DNA of 64,000 nt from CBEULR01 sp965544035 (GCA_965544035.1 CBEULR010000003.1:127332-191331); one strand, 5' to 3'; positions 1 to 8,549 are shown, numbered from the stretch's first letter. Notes: generated by a model from the letters alone, not told the origin. A program made the numbers and translations.

Positions 1-95
1 GCATCCAGGATCTGCATCAGCGTATCCTCGGAAACCGGATCCGGTTTAAAGGCGTACACCGAACGCCGTCCCTTGATCGCTTCAAACAGTTCCAC
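1..95 (-). CDS. Nitroreductase family protein, N-terminal fragment
   Basis: The window edge cuts this gene; only about 31 codons remain, reading leftward off position 1. The visible peptide ELFEAIKGRRSVYAFKPDP matches the N-terminus of FMN-dependent nitroreductases, where the RRS motif contacts the flavin phosphate. I chose GTG at 95 because a run of G lies about 9 bases upstream; an in-frame ATG at 110 is the alternative. The catalytic part is outside the window, so substrate cannot be judged. Confidence 0.7.
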   Translation of the reverse strand, partial: MELFEAIKGRRSVYAFKPDPVSEDTLMQILD

Positions 96-256
96 TTCAC
101 ATACCCCCATTCCGATTCAGATACTCGGCGCACTTGTTCGCAAGGAGAACTCGTGTTTGAGTTTCAGCGTGCCGCCTGTAACTTCAATCATACCATCCGC
201 CCCTTGCTTTTCCAAATTCGGCCGGACTAGAATAGACCTGACAGAGGAGGAGAAAC

Positions 257-910
257 ATGCGCATAATCGACCTGACCCACCCGATATCCCCGGAAATGCC
301 CGTCTACCCCGGCACCGAGCCCCCTGCTTTCACCACCCCCTGCACCATCGAAAGGGACGGCTTTGCGGAAAGGCGAATCACGATGTATTCGCACACCGGG
401 ACGCACATCGATGCGCCGGCCCACATCTTCCCGCACGGCAAGAGACTGGATGAGTTCCCCGCCGGGCACTTCTGTGGCCGCGCCGTCGTTCTGGACTTCG
501 CCGAAAGCGGCCAAGCGGTCATCGAGCGGGAAGACCTGCAGGCTTTCGAGACGGTAATTGCGGAGTGTGACTTCGTGATTCTGCACACCGGCTGGAGCCG
601 GTTTTGGGGTGAGGAGGCGTATTTTCAGGGCTTCCCCGTGCTCACGGTAACGGCGGCCGAATGGCTGAGCGGCTTCAGCCTGAAGGGCCTCGGCACGGAC
701 ACGATTTCGGTGGATGCAGTCGGTACCACCAACTTTCCGGTGCACAAGGTTTTTCTGAAGCGGGACACCATAATCATCGAAAACCTGACCAATCTGAGCG
801 GTCTCGCCGGCGCACCCTTCGATTTCTGTGCGCTGCCCCTGCGGCTTGAAGGAGCCGACGGCTCCCCCGTCCGGGCGATAGCACTTATCAACGACCGGAC
901 CCAATGCTAG
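257..910 (+). CDS. Cyclase family protein (kynurenine formamidase-like metal hydrolase)
   Basis: The 217-residue protein begins MRIIDLTHPISPEMPVYPG and carries the family signature HTGTHIDAPAH near residues 46-56, whose His and Asp residues bind metal. The family includes kynurenine formamidases and other cyclic amide or lactone hydrolases, so the substrate is not fixed. A GAGGAGGAG ribosome site lies just upstream of ATG 257. It is followed after about 180 bases by a GntR regulator and a TSUP exporter, which suggests a small catabolic or export module, but no other pathway gene is present. Length fits the family. Confidence 0.85.
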   Translation: MRIIDLTHPISPEMPVYPGTEPPAFTTPCTIERDGFAERRITMYSHTGTHIDAPAHIFPHGKRLDEFPAGHFCGRAVVLDFAESGQAVIEREDLQAFETVIAECDFVILHTGWSRFWGEEAYFQGFPVLTVTAAEWLSGFSLKGLGTDTISVDAVGTTNFPVHKVFLKRDTIIIENLTNLSGLAGAPFDFCALPLRLEGADGSPVRAIALINDRTQC

Positions 911-1021
911 GACAACTGGTTTATGAAAAAACTACGGCTTTGCCCATTGTTTTGATCCCAAATCCCCAGGTAAGGATCGGCAAGGAGACACTTAAGACTA
1001 AGATAAGATTCATTTGACCCC

Positions 1022-1050
1022 TTGTCACGATCTCAAATCCCCGATAAAAT
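1022..1050 (+). promoter_or_regulatory. Probable sigma-A promoter of the GntR-TSUP operon
   Basis: TTGTCA (1022-1027) and TAAAAT (1045-1050) are separated by exactly 17 bases. The predicted transcription start falls near 1057, immediately before the palindromic operator at 1063. This is inferred from consensus only. Confidence 0.55.
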
Positions 1051-1062
1051 GGACGCAGAAAA

Positions 1063-1079
1063 TGGTATACCATATACCA
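1063..1079. promoter_or_regulatory. Probable GntR operator (autoregulatory)
   Basis: TGGTATACCA (1063-1072) is a perfect palindrome fitting the TGGT-N2-ACCA core of many FadR/FCD-type GntR operators, and it is followed directly by a partial repeat, TATACCA. It sits between the predicted transcription start and the GntR start codon, where a bound repressor would block transcription of its own operon. Confidence 0.6.
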
Positions 1080-1092
1080 AGGAGTGAACACC

Positions 1093-1815
1093 GTGAGCGG
1101 AGACATTTTTCTGCACCCCATCGCGGATCAACCACAGTCGCAGATCAGGAACCAAGTTCACGTCCAACTGCGCCAAGCCATCATTAAAGGCGTATTTAAA
1201 CCGGGCGACCGCCTGGTGGAACGCAAACTGGCCGAGCAGTTAAAGGTCAGCCGCACCCCGGTACGGGAGGCCATCAGGATGCTCGAACTGGAGGGTTTGG
1301 TATCCCATGTGCCCCGAATCGGGGCGGTGGTGGCCGCGGTCAACGAGCAGGATGTTCTGGAGGTATACCGCATCCGGGCCGTACTCGAAGGGCTGGCGGC
1401 CCGGCAGGCTGCGGAAAAGATTGAGGACAACCAGCTGGAAAAACTGGCCAGCCTGCTCGGAGCACTGGACCACTTCTATCGTGTGAAAGACCTCGACAAA
1501 ATGGAGATTGCCCACCGTGAATTCAACGACATCATCTACCGTGCCGCCGGAAGTCCGCGCCTATACAGCATGATCACCACCCTGGTCGATTACATCAATC
1601 TTTACGCCAGAATCGGGTATGCGCGGCCGGGACGGATCGCCGAAGCCGCCGAGGAGCACCGGCGATTGGTCGAAGCCATCAAGATGCGTGACGGCGACCT
1701 GGCCGAACGCGTAGCCAGGGAACACATCGAGAATTCACGGCTCGCTTACTTCTGCATGTCCAGGCGGGCAAGGCTCAGTGTCGTACGCACAACCGGGGAG
1801 GATGAAAAGCAGTGA
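1093..1815 (+). CDS. GntR family regulator, FCD (FadR) subfamily
   Basis: The protein has an N-terminal winged helix (RLVERKLAEQLKVSRTPVREA, about residues 35-55, is the usual recognition segment) and a C-terminal all-helical FCD ligand domain with conserved His residues such as AHREFNDIIYRA and AREHIENSR that bind a metal and a carboxylate effector in this family. GTG at 1093 is chosen because AAGGAG at 1079-1084 is 8 bases upstream; GTG at 1084 would overlap that site. Its stop overlaps the start of the exporter gene by four bases, so the two are translationally coupled. The effector is unknown and may be a substrate of the nearby cyclase or exporter. Confidence 0.85.
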   Translation: MSGDIFLHPIADQPQSQIRNQVHVQLRQAIIKGVFKPGDRLVERKLAEQLKVSRTPVREAIRMLELEGLVSHVPRIGAVVAAVNEQDVLEVYRIRAVLEGLAARQAAEKIEDNQLEKLASLLGALDHFYRVKDLDKMEIAHREFNDIIYRAAGSPRLYSMITTLVDYINLYARIGYARPGRIAEAAEEHRRLVEAIKMRDGDLAERVAREHIENSRLAYFCMSRRARLSVVRTTGEDEKQ

Positions 1816-2588
1816 ACGAAGTGGAACTCATTCTGATATTCGCGGTGGGTATCGTATCCGGGTTCGTAAATGTTGTCGGCGGGGGCGGATCGCTGATCTC
1901 CCTGCCCGCCCTGATCTTTGTGGGCCTGCCCTCGGCAGTCGCCAACGGCACCAACCGCGTGGCCCTGATGGTGCAGAGCCTGGTGGCCATCGGGTACTTC
2001 CGGAAAAGTGGATACTTCTATCCGAAGCTAAGCGTGATGCTGGGTATCCCGGCCGTCTTGGGCTCGATCGTCGGAGCCAAGTTCGCCATCGCGCTGACCG
2101 ATGAAATGTTCAACACCATCCTGGCCGTGGTCATGATCGTCGTGGCCGTGCTGGTCATCTGGCGGCCGGAAAAGTACTTCATTAAAACCGACGAGGAACA
2201 GGAGGACTACAGCCCGCTCCGGCTGGCCATGGCCGCCCTGGCCTTCTTCGGTGTGGGCTTCTACGGCGGTTTCATCCAGGCCGGTGTGGGGTTCATCATC
2301 ATCGCCGCGCTGGCGCTGATCACCGGCATGACCCTGGTGAAGATCAACAGCCTGAAGGTGTTCGTAACGGCGATTTATATGCTGTCCTCGCTGCTGATCT
2401 TTGTGTTCAGCGGAAACGTCCATTGGCTGTTCGGCTTCATCCTGGCCGCCGGGAACGCGATCGGAGCCTACCTCGGCAGCGCCTTTACCGTGAAGAAGGG
2501 CGACAAGTGGATTCGGGTGTTCCTGGTGGTCAGCGTCGTGATCATGGCCGGGAAACTCTTGGGCGTGGAGAAACTCTTCGGCTTCTAA
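1812..2588 (+). CDS. TSUP (TauE/SafE) family membrane exporter
   Basis: A 258-residue protein made of about eight hydrophobic segments with the TSUP glycine motif GFVNVVGGGGSLISLPALI near the N-terminus and a second GFYGGFIQAGVGF half-repeat. The family moves sulfite, sulfonates or other organosulfur and carboxylate anions across the membrane. The GTG start overlaps the stop of the GntR gene (GTGA) and has GGGGAGG about 9 bases upstream. Context points to export or uptake controlled by that regulator. Substrate not determinable here. Confidence 0.85.
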   Translation: MNEVELILIFAVGIVSGFVNVVGGGGSLISLPALIFVGLPSAVANGTNRVALMVQSLVAIGYFRKSGYFYPKLSVMLGIPAVLGSIVGAKFAIALTDEMFNTILAVVMIVVAVLVIWRPEKYFIKTDEEQEDYSPLRLAMAALAFFGVGFYGGFIQAGVGFIIIAALALITGMTLVKINSLKVFVTAIYMLSSLLIFVFSGNVHWLFGFILAAGNAIGAYLGSAFTVKKGDKWIRVFLVVSVVIMAGKLLGVEKLFGF

Positions 2589-2603
2589 GGCCCCCGGTCC
2601 GGC

Positions 2604-4385
2604 CTAGTCCTGCAACTGCTTGCGCATCCGGAAGGACTGCGGGGTAACCTCGACCAGTTCGTCGTCGGCGATAAACTCCAGGCACTGTTCCAGGCTCATC
2701 GTCCGGGGCGGGGTCAGCTTGACGGCGATGTCGGCCGTGGAACTGCGGATGTTGCTGAGCTGCTTCTTCTTGCAGACATTGATCAGCAGATCCCCGGGAC
2801 GGGCGTGCTCGCCCACCACCATACCCCGGTATACCGGGACGCCCGGCCCGACGAAGAGTTCGCCCCGCTCCTGGGCGTGTTCCAGCCCGTAGGCCGTGGT
2901 CTCGCCGGTTTCGAAGGCGACCAGCGAACCCCGCTGGCGCGTCTGGATATCACCCCGGTACGGCGCATAGTGGTGAAAGGAATGATACATTATACCTAAC
3001 CCCTTGGTGTCGGTCAGGAACTCGGAGCGGAAACCGAAGAGGCCGCGGGTTGGCACGTGAAATTCCAGCCGCACCTGCCCGTCCCCCTTGTTCAGCATAT
3101 TGATGAGCTCGCCCTTCCGGGAGCCCAGGCGCTCCATCACAATCCCCACATAGGTTTCGGGAACCTCGACCACCAGTTCTTCCACCGGCTCGTGTGACTC
3201 TCCGTCGATCACACGCTCAATCACCTGCGGACGGGACACCTCAAATTCATACCCCTCCCGGCGCATCGTCTCGATCAGAATGGAAAGGTGCAGCTCACCG
3301 CGCCCGGACACCAGAAACCGGTCCGGTGAATCGGTATCCTCAACCCGGAGACTGACATCCGACTCGGCTTCCCGCATCAGCCTCTCCCTAAGCTTGCGCG
3401 AAGTGACGTATTGCCCCTCCCGTCCGGCAAACGGACTCTTGTTCACGTTAAAGGTCACGGCCACGGTCGGTTCGTCGATTCGGACAAAATCCAGGGGAAC
3501 CGGATGATCCGGATCGGTGATGGTGTTCCCGACGTTGATGCCCTCCAGTCCGGCCACCACCACAATCTCTCCGGCAGCCGCTTCTTCGGTCTGGATCTTT
3601 TTCAACCCGTCAAAGACATAGAGCCCGGCGATCCGCCGGCGCTGGACCATGCCGCCCGGAGCAATCACCGCCACCTCCTGCTTGGCGCGAACCCGGCCGG
3701 AGTGGATGCGGCCCACGGCCTGACGGCCCAGATACGGATCGTAGTCAATCAGGGTCACCCCCAACTGCAGAATGCCTTTGGCATCACCGGACGGGGCCGG
3801 GATCTTGGCAATGATCATCTCAAACAGCGGTTTGAGGCTCGTTCCCGCGGTTTCCGGGTCCAGAGAGGCCGTGCCCGCCCGGGCGTTGGTATAGACAACC
3901 GGGAAGTCAAGCTGCTCCTCACTGGCATCCAGCTCAATAAACAGCTCCAGCACCTCGTCCAGCACCTCGTAAGGCCGTGCGTTCGGCCGGTCGATCTTGT
4001 TGATGACCACGATCGGAGCCAGTCCCGCGGCGAGAGCCTTCCGCAGCACGAAGCGGGTCTGCGGCATTGGTCCCTCAAAAGCGTCGACCAGAAGCAGAAC
4101 GCCGTCCACCATCTGCACGATACGCTCCACTTCCCCGCCGAAATCGGCGTGACCGGGAGTGTCGACGATGTTCAGCTTATGCTTGCCGTACCGGACCGCG
4201 GTGTTCTTGGCCATGATCGTGATGCCGCGCTCCCGCTCCAGGTCGCCGCGGTCCAGGATACGCTCCTCCACCACCTGCTTCTCGTGGAAAACACCGCTCT
4301 GCTTCAGCATCCCGTCAACCAAGGTAGTCTTTCCATGATCCACGTGGGCGATAATGGCCAAATTGCGAATGTCGTTGGTGCGCAT
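2604..4385 (-). CDS. typA: GTP-binding ribosome-associated factor TypA/BipA
   Basis: The 593-residue protein has the translational-GTPase G domain with AHVDHGKTTLVDGML (P loop), RGITI (switch I), DTPGHADFGGEVER (G3) and NKIDR (G4), followed by EF-G-like domains III and V and the TypA-specific C-terminal part (GLFGFRSEFLTDTKG). TypA binds 70S ribosomes and aids 50S assembly and stress adaptation. Length matches the family. It converges on the TSUP gene with 15 bases between stops; that spacer contains a short GGCC-GGCC inverted repeat. Confidence 0.97.
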   Translation of the reverse strand: MRTNDIRNLAIIAHVDHGKTTLVDGMLKQSGVFHEKQVVEERILDRGDLERERGITIMAKNTAVRYGKHKLNIVDTPGHADFGGEVERIVQMVDGVLLLVDAFEGPMPQTRFVLRKALAAGLAPIVVINKIDRPNARPYEVLDEVLELFIELDASEEQLDFPVVYTNARAGTASLDPETAGTSLKPLFEMIIAKIPAPSGDAKGILQLGVTLIDYDPYLGRQAVGRIHSGRVRAKQEVAVIAPGGMVQRRRIAGLYVFDGLKKIQTEEAAAGEIVVVAGLEGINVGNTITDPDHPVPLDFVRIDEPTVAVTFNVNKSPFAGREGQYVTSRKLRERLMREAESDVSLRVEDTDSPDRFLVSGRGELHLSILIETMRREGYEFEVSRPQVIERVIDGESHEPVEELVVEVPETYVGIVMERLGSRKGELINMLNKGDGQVRLEFHVPTRGLFGFRSEFLTDTKGLGIMYHSFHHYAPYRGDIQTRQRGSLVAFETGETTAYGLEHAQERGELFVGPGVPVYRGMVVGEHARPGDLLINVCKKKQLSNIRSSTADIAVKLTPPRTMSLEQCLEFIADDELVEVTPQSFRMRKQLQD

Positions 4386-4544
4386 TGCGGGAAGATTCCT
4401 GCCTCACTCAAGCTTGGTTTCTCGCGGAAACATCTAATTATTTTTGCAACACGGCGGATTTGTCAAGTACAACAAGTCCACTCAGTTTTTGCCGTAGTAA
4501 GATGATTCCCGCGCTGTAACACTAAGCTTGTGGGGAGGTGCGCG

Positions 4545-5363
4545 ATGAAACACGTCAGGTTTTATGTGCTTGTCGGATTGCTTGTGCTCCTGCTCACCGC
4601 CATTCCGTTCCCTGCTCTCGTCAATCCTCCCGAACTCCGGAAACCGCAAAGTCCCGTGCCGGAAAACCCGGACGAAGCCGTACGGGAGGAGACCATCTAC
4701 CGCGATGACCGGCACACGGTGAGCGCCCACGGCGATGTGCTGATCATCCGCAACCGGAAAACAGGTGAACGGTACCGGATGGATGCGGAGGGCGACCGGG
4801 TGGCCGAGGTGCAGAGAATCCGGAACAAGGCGGCCGAAGAAACGCCTTTACTGGGCACCGAACTGGCCGACGGGCTGAAACTGACCGGAGCATCACGGAT
4901 CCACATCGTGCAGACCGCACCGACGGTTAAGCTGGTGGCCGTCTATCCCCATCCGCACAGCAGCGAGGATAAAATTATCATCGATAAGACCAGCAACACG
5001 CTTTTCTTCTATCAGCGGGGTGAACCGGCAAAGCAATACCGGGTAGCCACCGGGAAACAGCCGGAATACACCCCGGAAGGCACGTTTTCCATTGTCAAGA
5101 AAACACCCCTACCCTGGGGGAACGGACCGGAAACCATCTACGGTCCGCGCTGGATGGGGCTGGCCGTGCCCTGTGAAAAGGACAGACGGCGGGCACACGA
5201 CGCGCGGGCTCCGCGGGGTGACAAGTACGGCATTCACGGCACCAACGAACCCGAATCGATCGGCACCTATGCCTCCGGGGGATGCATCAGGCTTAAAAAT
5301 GAAGATATCGTTGAACTGTATGAGCTGGTGGAGGTCGGCACGACCGTGCAGATCATACCGTAA
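4545..5363 (+). CDS. L,D-transpeptidase (YkuD domain), membrane-anchored
   Basis: The 272-residue protein opens with a signal-anchor helix (FYVLVGLLVLLLTAIPFPAL), has a middle region of unknown fold and ends in a YkuD domain. The catalytic motif is complete: GIHGTNEPESIG and ASGGCIRL, with the His and the nucleophilic Cys near residue 245. Such enzymes make 3-3 peptidoglycan cross-links, or act on spore cortex, outside the membrane. ATG 4545 is preferred because GGGGAGGTG lies 4-12 bases upstream; an earlier in-frame GTG at 4530 lacks a site. Confidence 0.9.
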   Translation: MKHVRFYVLVGLLVLLLTAIPFPALVNPPELRKPQSPVPENPDEAVREETIYRDDRHTVSAHGDVLIIRNRKTGERYRMDAEGDRVAEVQRIRNKAAEETPLLGTELADGLKLTGASRIHIVQTAPTVKLVAVYPHPHSSEDKIIIDKTSNTLFFYQRGEPAKQYRVATGKQPEYTPEGTFSIVKKTPLPWGNGPETIYGPRWMGLAVPCEKDRRRAHDARAPRGDKYGIHGTNEPESIGTYASGGCIRLKNEDIVELYELVEVGTTVQIIP

Positions 5364-5376
5364 AGGGCTGATGGTT

Positions 5377-5576
5377 TCATCGCTGAACCGGCACGCGGTT
5401 CATCTCTTGGCCGGTCAGCAGCCGGTAAGCCCGACCACCAGCGGGACAATACCGGCCAGCCCCAGCCAGGCCAGAGGTGTGCGCGGCCCGATGAAGGCCA
5501 GCGATACCAGGCTGAGAAGAACAAGTCCGAGGACAATGCGGCCGATCCGCAGGCCGGGTGTCAAATTCGGTTTCAC
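5377..5576 (-). pseudogene. DUF2892 (YgaP-like) small membrane protein, frameshifted
   Basis: From GTG 5576 (AAGGAG 8 bases upstream) the frame reads KPNLTPGLRIGRIVLGLVLL and continues to PLVVGLTGC, then stops at 5415. DUF2892 proteins normally continue with a W-C-P-L-Y segment; the matching tail AYRLLTGQEMNR is present in another frame and ends at 5377. The join falls inside CTTACCGGCTGCTGACCGG, as if a short segment had been lost between near-identical CTTACCGG repeats. The first two-thirds, with its two membrane helices, is intact, so a truncated 53-residue product remains possible. Confidence 0.6.
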
Positions 5577-5697
5577 GGCCATCGCTCCTTCCCACCATAT
5601 TAATCGCCCGAACAGGGAATTACTAATCTCAGAACAGCATATCACAAGCGGGGAGTTTGCACGAAAGATCTAAAACGCGCAATTGGAGGGCGGTACC

Positions 5698-6216
5698 GTG
5701 AAAATCGTGGAACAACTGGAAAATCTTGCCGATATCTTTGACTCCAAGGAACAGCTTCAAAAAGAGCTGACCGTGTTCGAGGCGGGCAATATCTGGGGAA
5801 TCCTGCGGCGGCGGTATGACATAATTGAAGGAACCCAAATACTACGCAATTTTGCACTTGACCCCGAATTCAAAATGATCCTGGGGGCGGGACTGAAGAC
5901 CCTGGAGAAACAGGTCGCCGAACTGGAGGAGCTAATGAAGGAATACGGCATCGCCCTGCCCCCGCGGCCGCCGGCGGCTTCGGAAAGTACCCTGAAGGTG
6001 GAAGAGATCACTGACCGGTGGATTTTCAGCGTCATCCTTTCCGGCATCCAGGACTTTATTTTCAGGCACGTGGAGTCGTTCCTGGAAACAACCTCCCCCA
6101 AGCTGCGGGAAACGTTTCTGCGGTTCCTCAATGACGAGGCCGAAATCTACGACCGGCTCTCGATTTACGGTCAGACAAAAGGATGGCTCCCCAATCCGCC
6201 CGCGTACCGGGTGTAG
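5698..6216 (+). CDS. DUF3231-like protein (spore coat CotF-type, ferritin-like helices)
   Basis: A 172-residue helical protein without signal peptide. The pattern of a central ILSGIQDFIFRHVESFLETTS helix and a final EIYDRLSIYGQTKGWLPNPP segment resembles one repeat of DUF3231 proteins, which are found in spore-forming Firmicutes and usually contain two repeats; here there is only one. GTG 5698 is chosen over TTG 5683 because GGAGGG lies 7 bases upstream. Function is not established; a spore-coat or stress role is inferred from the family. Confidence 0.5.
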   Translation: MKIVEQLENLADIFDSKEQLQKELTVFEAGNIWGILRRRYDIIEGTQILRNFALDPEFKMILGAGLKTLEKQVAELEELMKEYGIALPPRPPAASESTLKVEEITDRWIFSVILSGIQDFIFRHVESFLETTSPKLRETFLRFLNDEAEIYDRLSIYGQTKGWLPNPPAYRV

Positions 6217-6217
6217 G

Positions 6218-6421
6218 TTATCTGCCGCGCCGGCGCCGGGCGGTAACCGTTTCACCGCCGATCCCCCAGTTGTCGGTCTCCACCTCGTCGATAACCACGA
6301 CCGTCGTCTCGGGGTTCTTACCCAGCACGTCCACGAGCAGCCTGGTCACCCCTTTGATCAGCTTTGCCTTCTGCTCGGCGGTCGCCCCTTCCTTCGTGAT
6401 CCGGATGTTCACATAAGGCAT
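6218..6421 (-). CDS. 4-Oxalocrotonate tautomerase-like enzyme
   Basis: The 67-residue protein starts MPYVNIRITKEG, leaving Pro at position 1 after methionine removal, which is the catalytic base of 4-oxalocrotonate tautomerases. Arg-rich C-terminus and overall length fit the small hexameric subfamily. It ends two bases from the stop of the convergent DUF3231 gene. An upstream in-frame extension exists but would bury Pro1, so the start at 6421 is firm. The natural substrate of such stand-alone copies is usually unknown. Confidence 0.85.
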   Translation of the reverse strand: MPYVNIRITKEGATAEQKAKLIKGVTRLLVDVLGKNPETTVVVIDEVETDNWGIGGETVTARRRRGR

Positions 6422-6434
6422 CGACAATTCCCAC

Positions 6435-7676
6435 CTATCTCTGCAGGGCATTTAACCAGTAGTCCTGGATGATGCTCTGGCCGTAGGTCGGTCCCGGAAC
6501 GGCCCAGCGGGCGTTCAGCCCGTGCCAGGTCGGGGCGATTCCGCGGGACACATACACGAACCGGGGGCTCAAGAGCACCTTCCCCGGCGGAAGGGGATCC
6601 TTGGTCGCGTAGGCGTACAGGTGCTGGATGTGTGCCTCGACTCCGGCCTCCGGGGAGGCAAAAGTGGCTCCGTGTCTCCCGGGCTCGAAGACCACCTGGC
6701 GCGGGTCAGCCCCGTTCAGCGGTTCGTTACCCGTCAGGGCGACTCCGGTGGCCGATAGCCCGCAGTAGTTGTTCTGATCGGGCTGAACCAGACCGGTGAA
6801 TGTCCAGTATCGCGTCTCTTTGGCCGCCTGAGCGAAAGCCAGGTCGCCCCGGATGCCGTATTCGGCCCCGATATCCAGGTACAAATGCGCCAGATCCTCG
6901 AAGAAACCCCGTGAGAGAACCCGCGTGGGATCCGGTTGCGCGCGGCGGTTTTCCGCCGCCGCCCAAGACGCAAGCTGCCCAGCGGAGGCGATAGGTTTAC
7001 CCATAATCGTCAGTTCGGCACTCGCCACCACCGTTCCGTCCGGCAGGGTAATACTCCGCGCATACCGTTTGAGCAGGGCCAGGACCTTCTTGAATTCTTC
7101 CAGCTGGGCGGCACTGAAATCCGACTCCTCGTATTCAAGCAGTTCGGCCGAATTCAACACCCGCCCGTCCAACAGTTTGATATTGCTCTTGAACGAGGCC
7201 AATTCCTTGAACAACGCACTGGCCGGCGGAGCATCAGGCCGGGAACGGATCTCCACCGTACGCGTTCCGGCATCCCAGTGCACCTCGCAGCCGAGCGCCT
7301 CTCCGACCGCCCGGAGCGGCACCACCGTACGGCCGGCGGCGGTGATAAACGGTTTCCCGTAATCAGGCGGGAAAACCTTCACTTCGCCGTCAACCACAAT
7401 CTGCACCTCTCCGGTCGAGCCGGACCAGACCGGTGCCGGAGCGGTCCTACCGGATGAATAAATGATGACCTGTTTGGTATCGGGTACCCAGTGCACTTCA
7501 GCCCCCAGGTTTTCACCGACCACCCGCAGGGGCACGTACGTTCGCCCTTCCCGGATGAAGGCAGGCTGATCCCCGGGCGGAATGGTTACGATCTGATCGT
7601 TAACGACAATCCCCACGTCTTGACCGGCCGCCGCCGTTACCGGCAGGACGAGCAAAAGCGCCAGCAGGAAAACCAA
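6435..7676 (-). CDS. Secreted glucosaminidase with copper-amine-oxidase-like stalk
   Basis: The protein has a signal sequence (VFLLALLLVLPVTAAAGQ), two copper-amine-oxidase N-terminal-like stalk repeats (REGRTYVPLRVVGENLGAEV and AAGRTVVPLRAVGEALGCEV), a linker with an acidic helical region and a C-terminal glucosaminidase domain (AEYGIRGDLAFAQAAKETRYW, with the Glu of AKET as probable acid). It should cleave N-acetylglucosamine bonds in peptidoglycan. The start is uncertain: TTG 7676 has no ribosome site, while the AAGGG site upstream serves ATGs in another frame. About 413 residues as given. Confidence 0.75.
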   Translation of the reverse strand: MVFLLALLLVLPVTAAAGQDVGIVVNDQIVTIPPGDQPAFIREGRTYVPLRVVGENLGAEVHWVPDTKQVIIYSSGRTAPAPVWSGSTGEVQIVVDGEVKVFPPDYGKPFITAAGRTVVPLRAVGEALGCEVHWDAGTRTVEIRSRPDAPPASALFKELASFKSNIKLLDGRVLNSAELLEYEESDFSAAQLEEFKKVLALLKRYARSITLPDGTVVASAELTIMGKPIASAGQLASWAAAENRRAQPDPTRVLSRGFFEDLAHLYLDIGAEYGIRGDLAFAQAAKETRYWTFTGLVQPDQNNYCGLSATGVALTGNEPLNGADPRQVVFEPGRHGATFASPEAGVEAHIQHLYAYATKDPLPPGKVLLSPRFVYVSRGIAPTWHGLNARWAVPGPTYGQSIIQDYWLNALQR

Positions 7677-8015
7677 ACCCCGAAGAACCGTTCGCGAATC
7701 GGTCGAATAGCGAATAGGTCATCATCCCTTCTGCGAAGAAACTTAAGGAGGTAAGTTCGCCGCAATTCGACCCATTCCTGCCAAATAAGAATTGTGACAG
7801 CAGGAGCAATGTCTACAAGGAAATCACTCGTTATGAAAATTGGCTCAAAAAAGCGAACGACTGCATCCAACCGCTAATTCGCGGGATAATTCAGGCATGC
7901 GAGGCATATCAGGCTTGTTTCATCCAATTCCGGATTTGGAATGGAATGGCCATAATGTCATAATATAGGCACATCCAGCACGTTAACTTATTCACAATCT
8001 TGGGAGGTGTTTGAT
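7677..8015. other. Intergenic region between glucosaminidase and hsp20
   Basis: About 340 bases. The left part holds the puzzling 5' end of the glucosaminidase gene on the minus strand. The right part holds the hsp20 promoter. No CIRCE palindrome or other heat-shock operator was recognised. Confidence 0.5.
7936..7964 (+). promoter_or_regulatory. Possible promoter of hsp20
   Basis: TTGGAA (7936-7941) and CATAAT (7959-7964) are 17 bases apart, about 50 bases before the start codon. Weak match to sigma-A consensus. Confidence 0.35.
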
Positions 8016-8474
8016 GTGGCACGACGACATGAGTTGATACCGGTGGCGCCCTCGATTCTGCGAACCTTTAAAGCATTCGACGACTGGCTGAATATGCCCA
8101 GAGCCTTTAGAGCACTCGATGACTTCCTGAATATGCCCCGGTTTTGGTCATCCGGAACGGCTGTGGACGCCTACGAAACGGATAAGGAATTCGTAGTAAA
8201 GATGGATGTTCCGGGATGGCGCAAAGAGGACTTGAAAATCCGGGTGGAAGACAATACGGTTTACATCACCGGCAACCGCGAGGAAACGACGGAAGTGGAG
8301 GAAAAGAACTACTACCGACACGAACGCTACGCCGAGCGGATACATGAGGTGATTCCGATCCCCGTCGCGGTCGACGCCAATAAGACCAAGGCGAAAATGG
8401 TGGACGGCGTCCTGGAAGTGACGATGCCGAAGACCGAACGCAAGAACAGCGGGGTTCAGATCGACATCAAATAG
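8016..8474 (+). CDS. Hsp20/alpha-crystallin small heat-shock protein
   Basis: The 152-residue protein has an alpha-crystallin domain from about residue 45 (AVDAYETDKEFVVKMDVPGW) to the conserved VDGVLEVTMPK near the end. These ATP-independent holdases form oligomers and bind unfolding proteins. GTG 8016 is chosen because GGGAGG lies 8 bases upstream; the earlier GTG at 8007 overlaps that site. The N-terminal arm contains a short duplication, LNMPRAFRALDDFLNMPRF. Single gene with its own terminator. Confidence 0.93.
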   Translation: MARRHELIPVAPSILRTFKAFDDWLNMPRAFRALDDFLNMPRFWSSGTAVDAYETDKEFVVKMDVPGWRKEDLKIRVEDNTVYITGNREETTEVEEKNYYRHERYAERIHEVIPIPVAVDANKTKAKMVDGVLEVTMPKTERKNSGVQIDIK

Positions 8475-8515
8475 AATATAGCGGTAGTCTCAACTACCTT
8501 CCCTTCCCTAAACAG

Positions 8516-8545
8516 ACCCGGAGCGGACGATGCTCCGGGTTTTTG
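8516..8545 (+). terminator. Rho-independent terminator of hsp20
   Basis: Perfect 9-bp stem ACCCGGAGC (8516-8524) / GCTCCGGGT (8532-8540), 7-base loop, then a T tract. It also abuts the convergent histidine kinase gene. Confidence 0.9.
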
Positions 8546-8549
8546 TATC

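Noticed and set aside
3411..4505. 364-codon plus-strand open frame opposite typA
   Set aside because: It is the mirror of a high-GC coding strand, has no ribosome site and reads low-complexity His/Gln-rich sequence; typA is unmistakable.
5400..5420. Selenocysteine at the TGA after the Cys of the DUF2892 gene
   Set aside because: Reading through gives CUPAKR and then another stop, while the family tail is found in a different frame; a frameshift explains it better.
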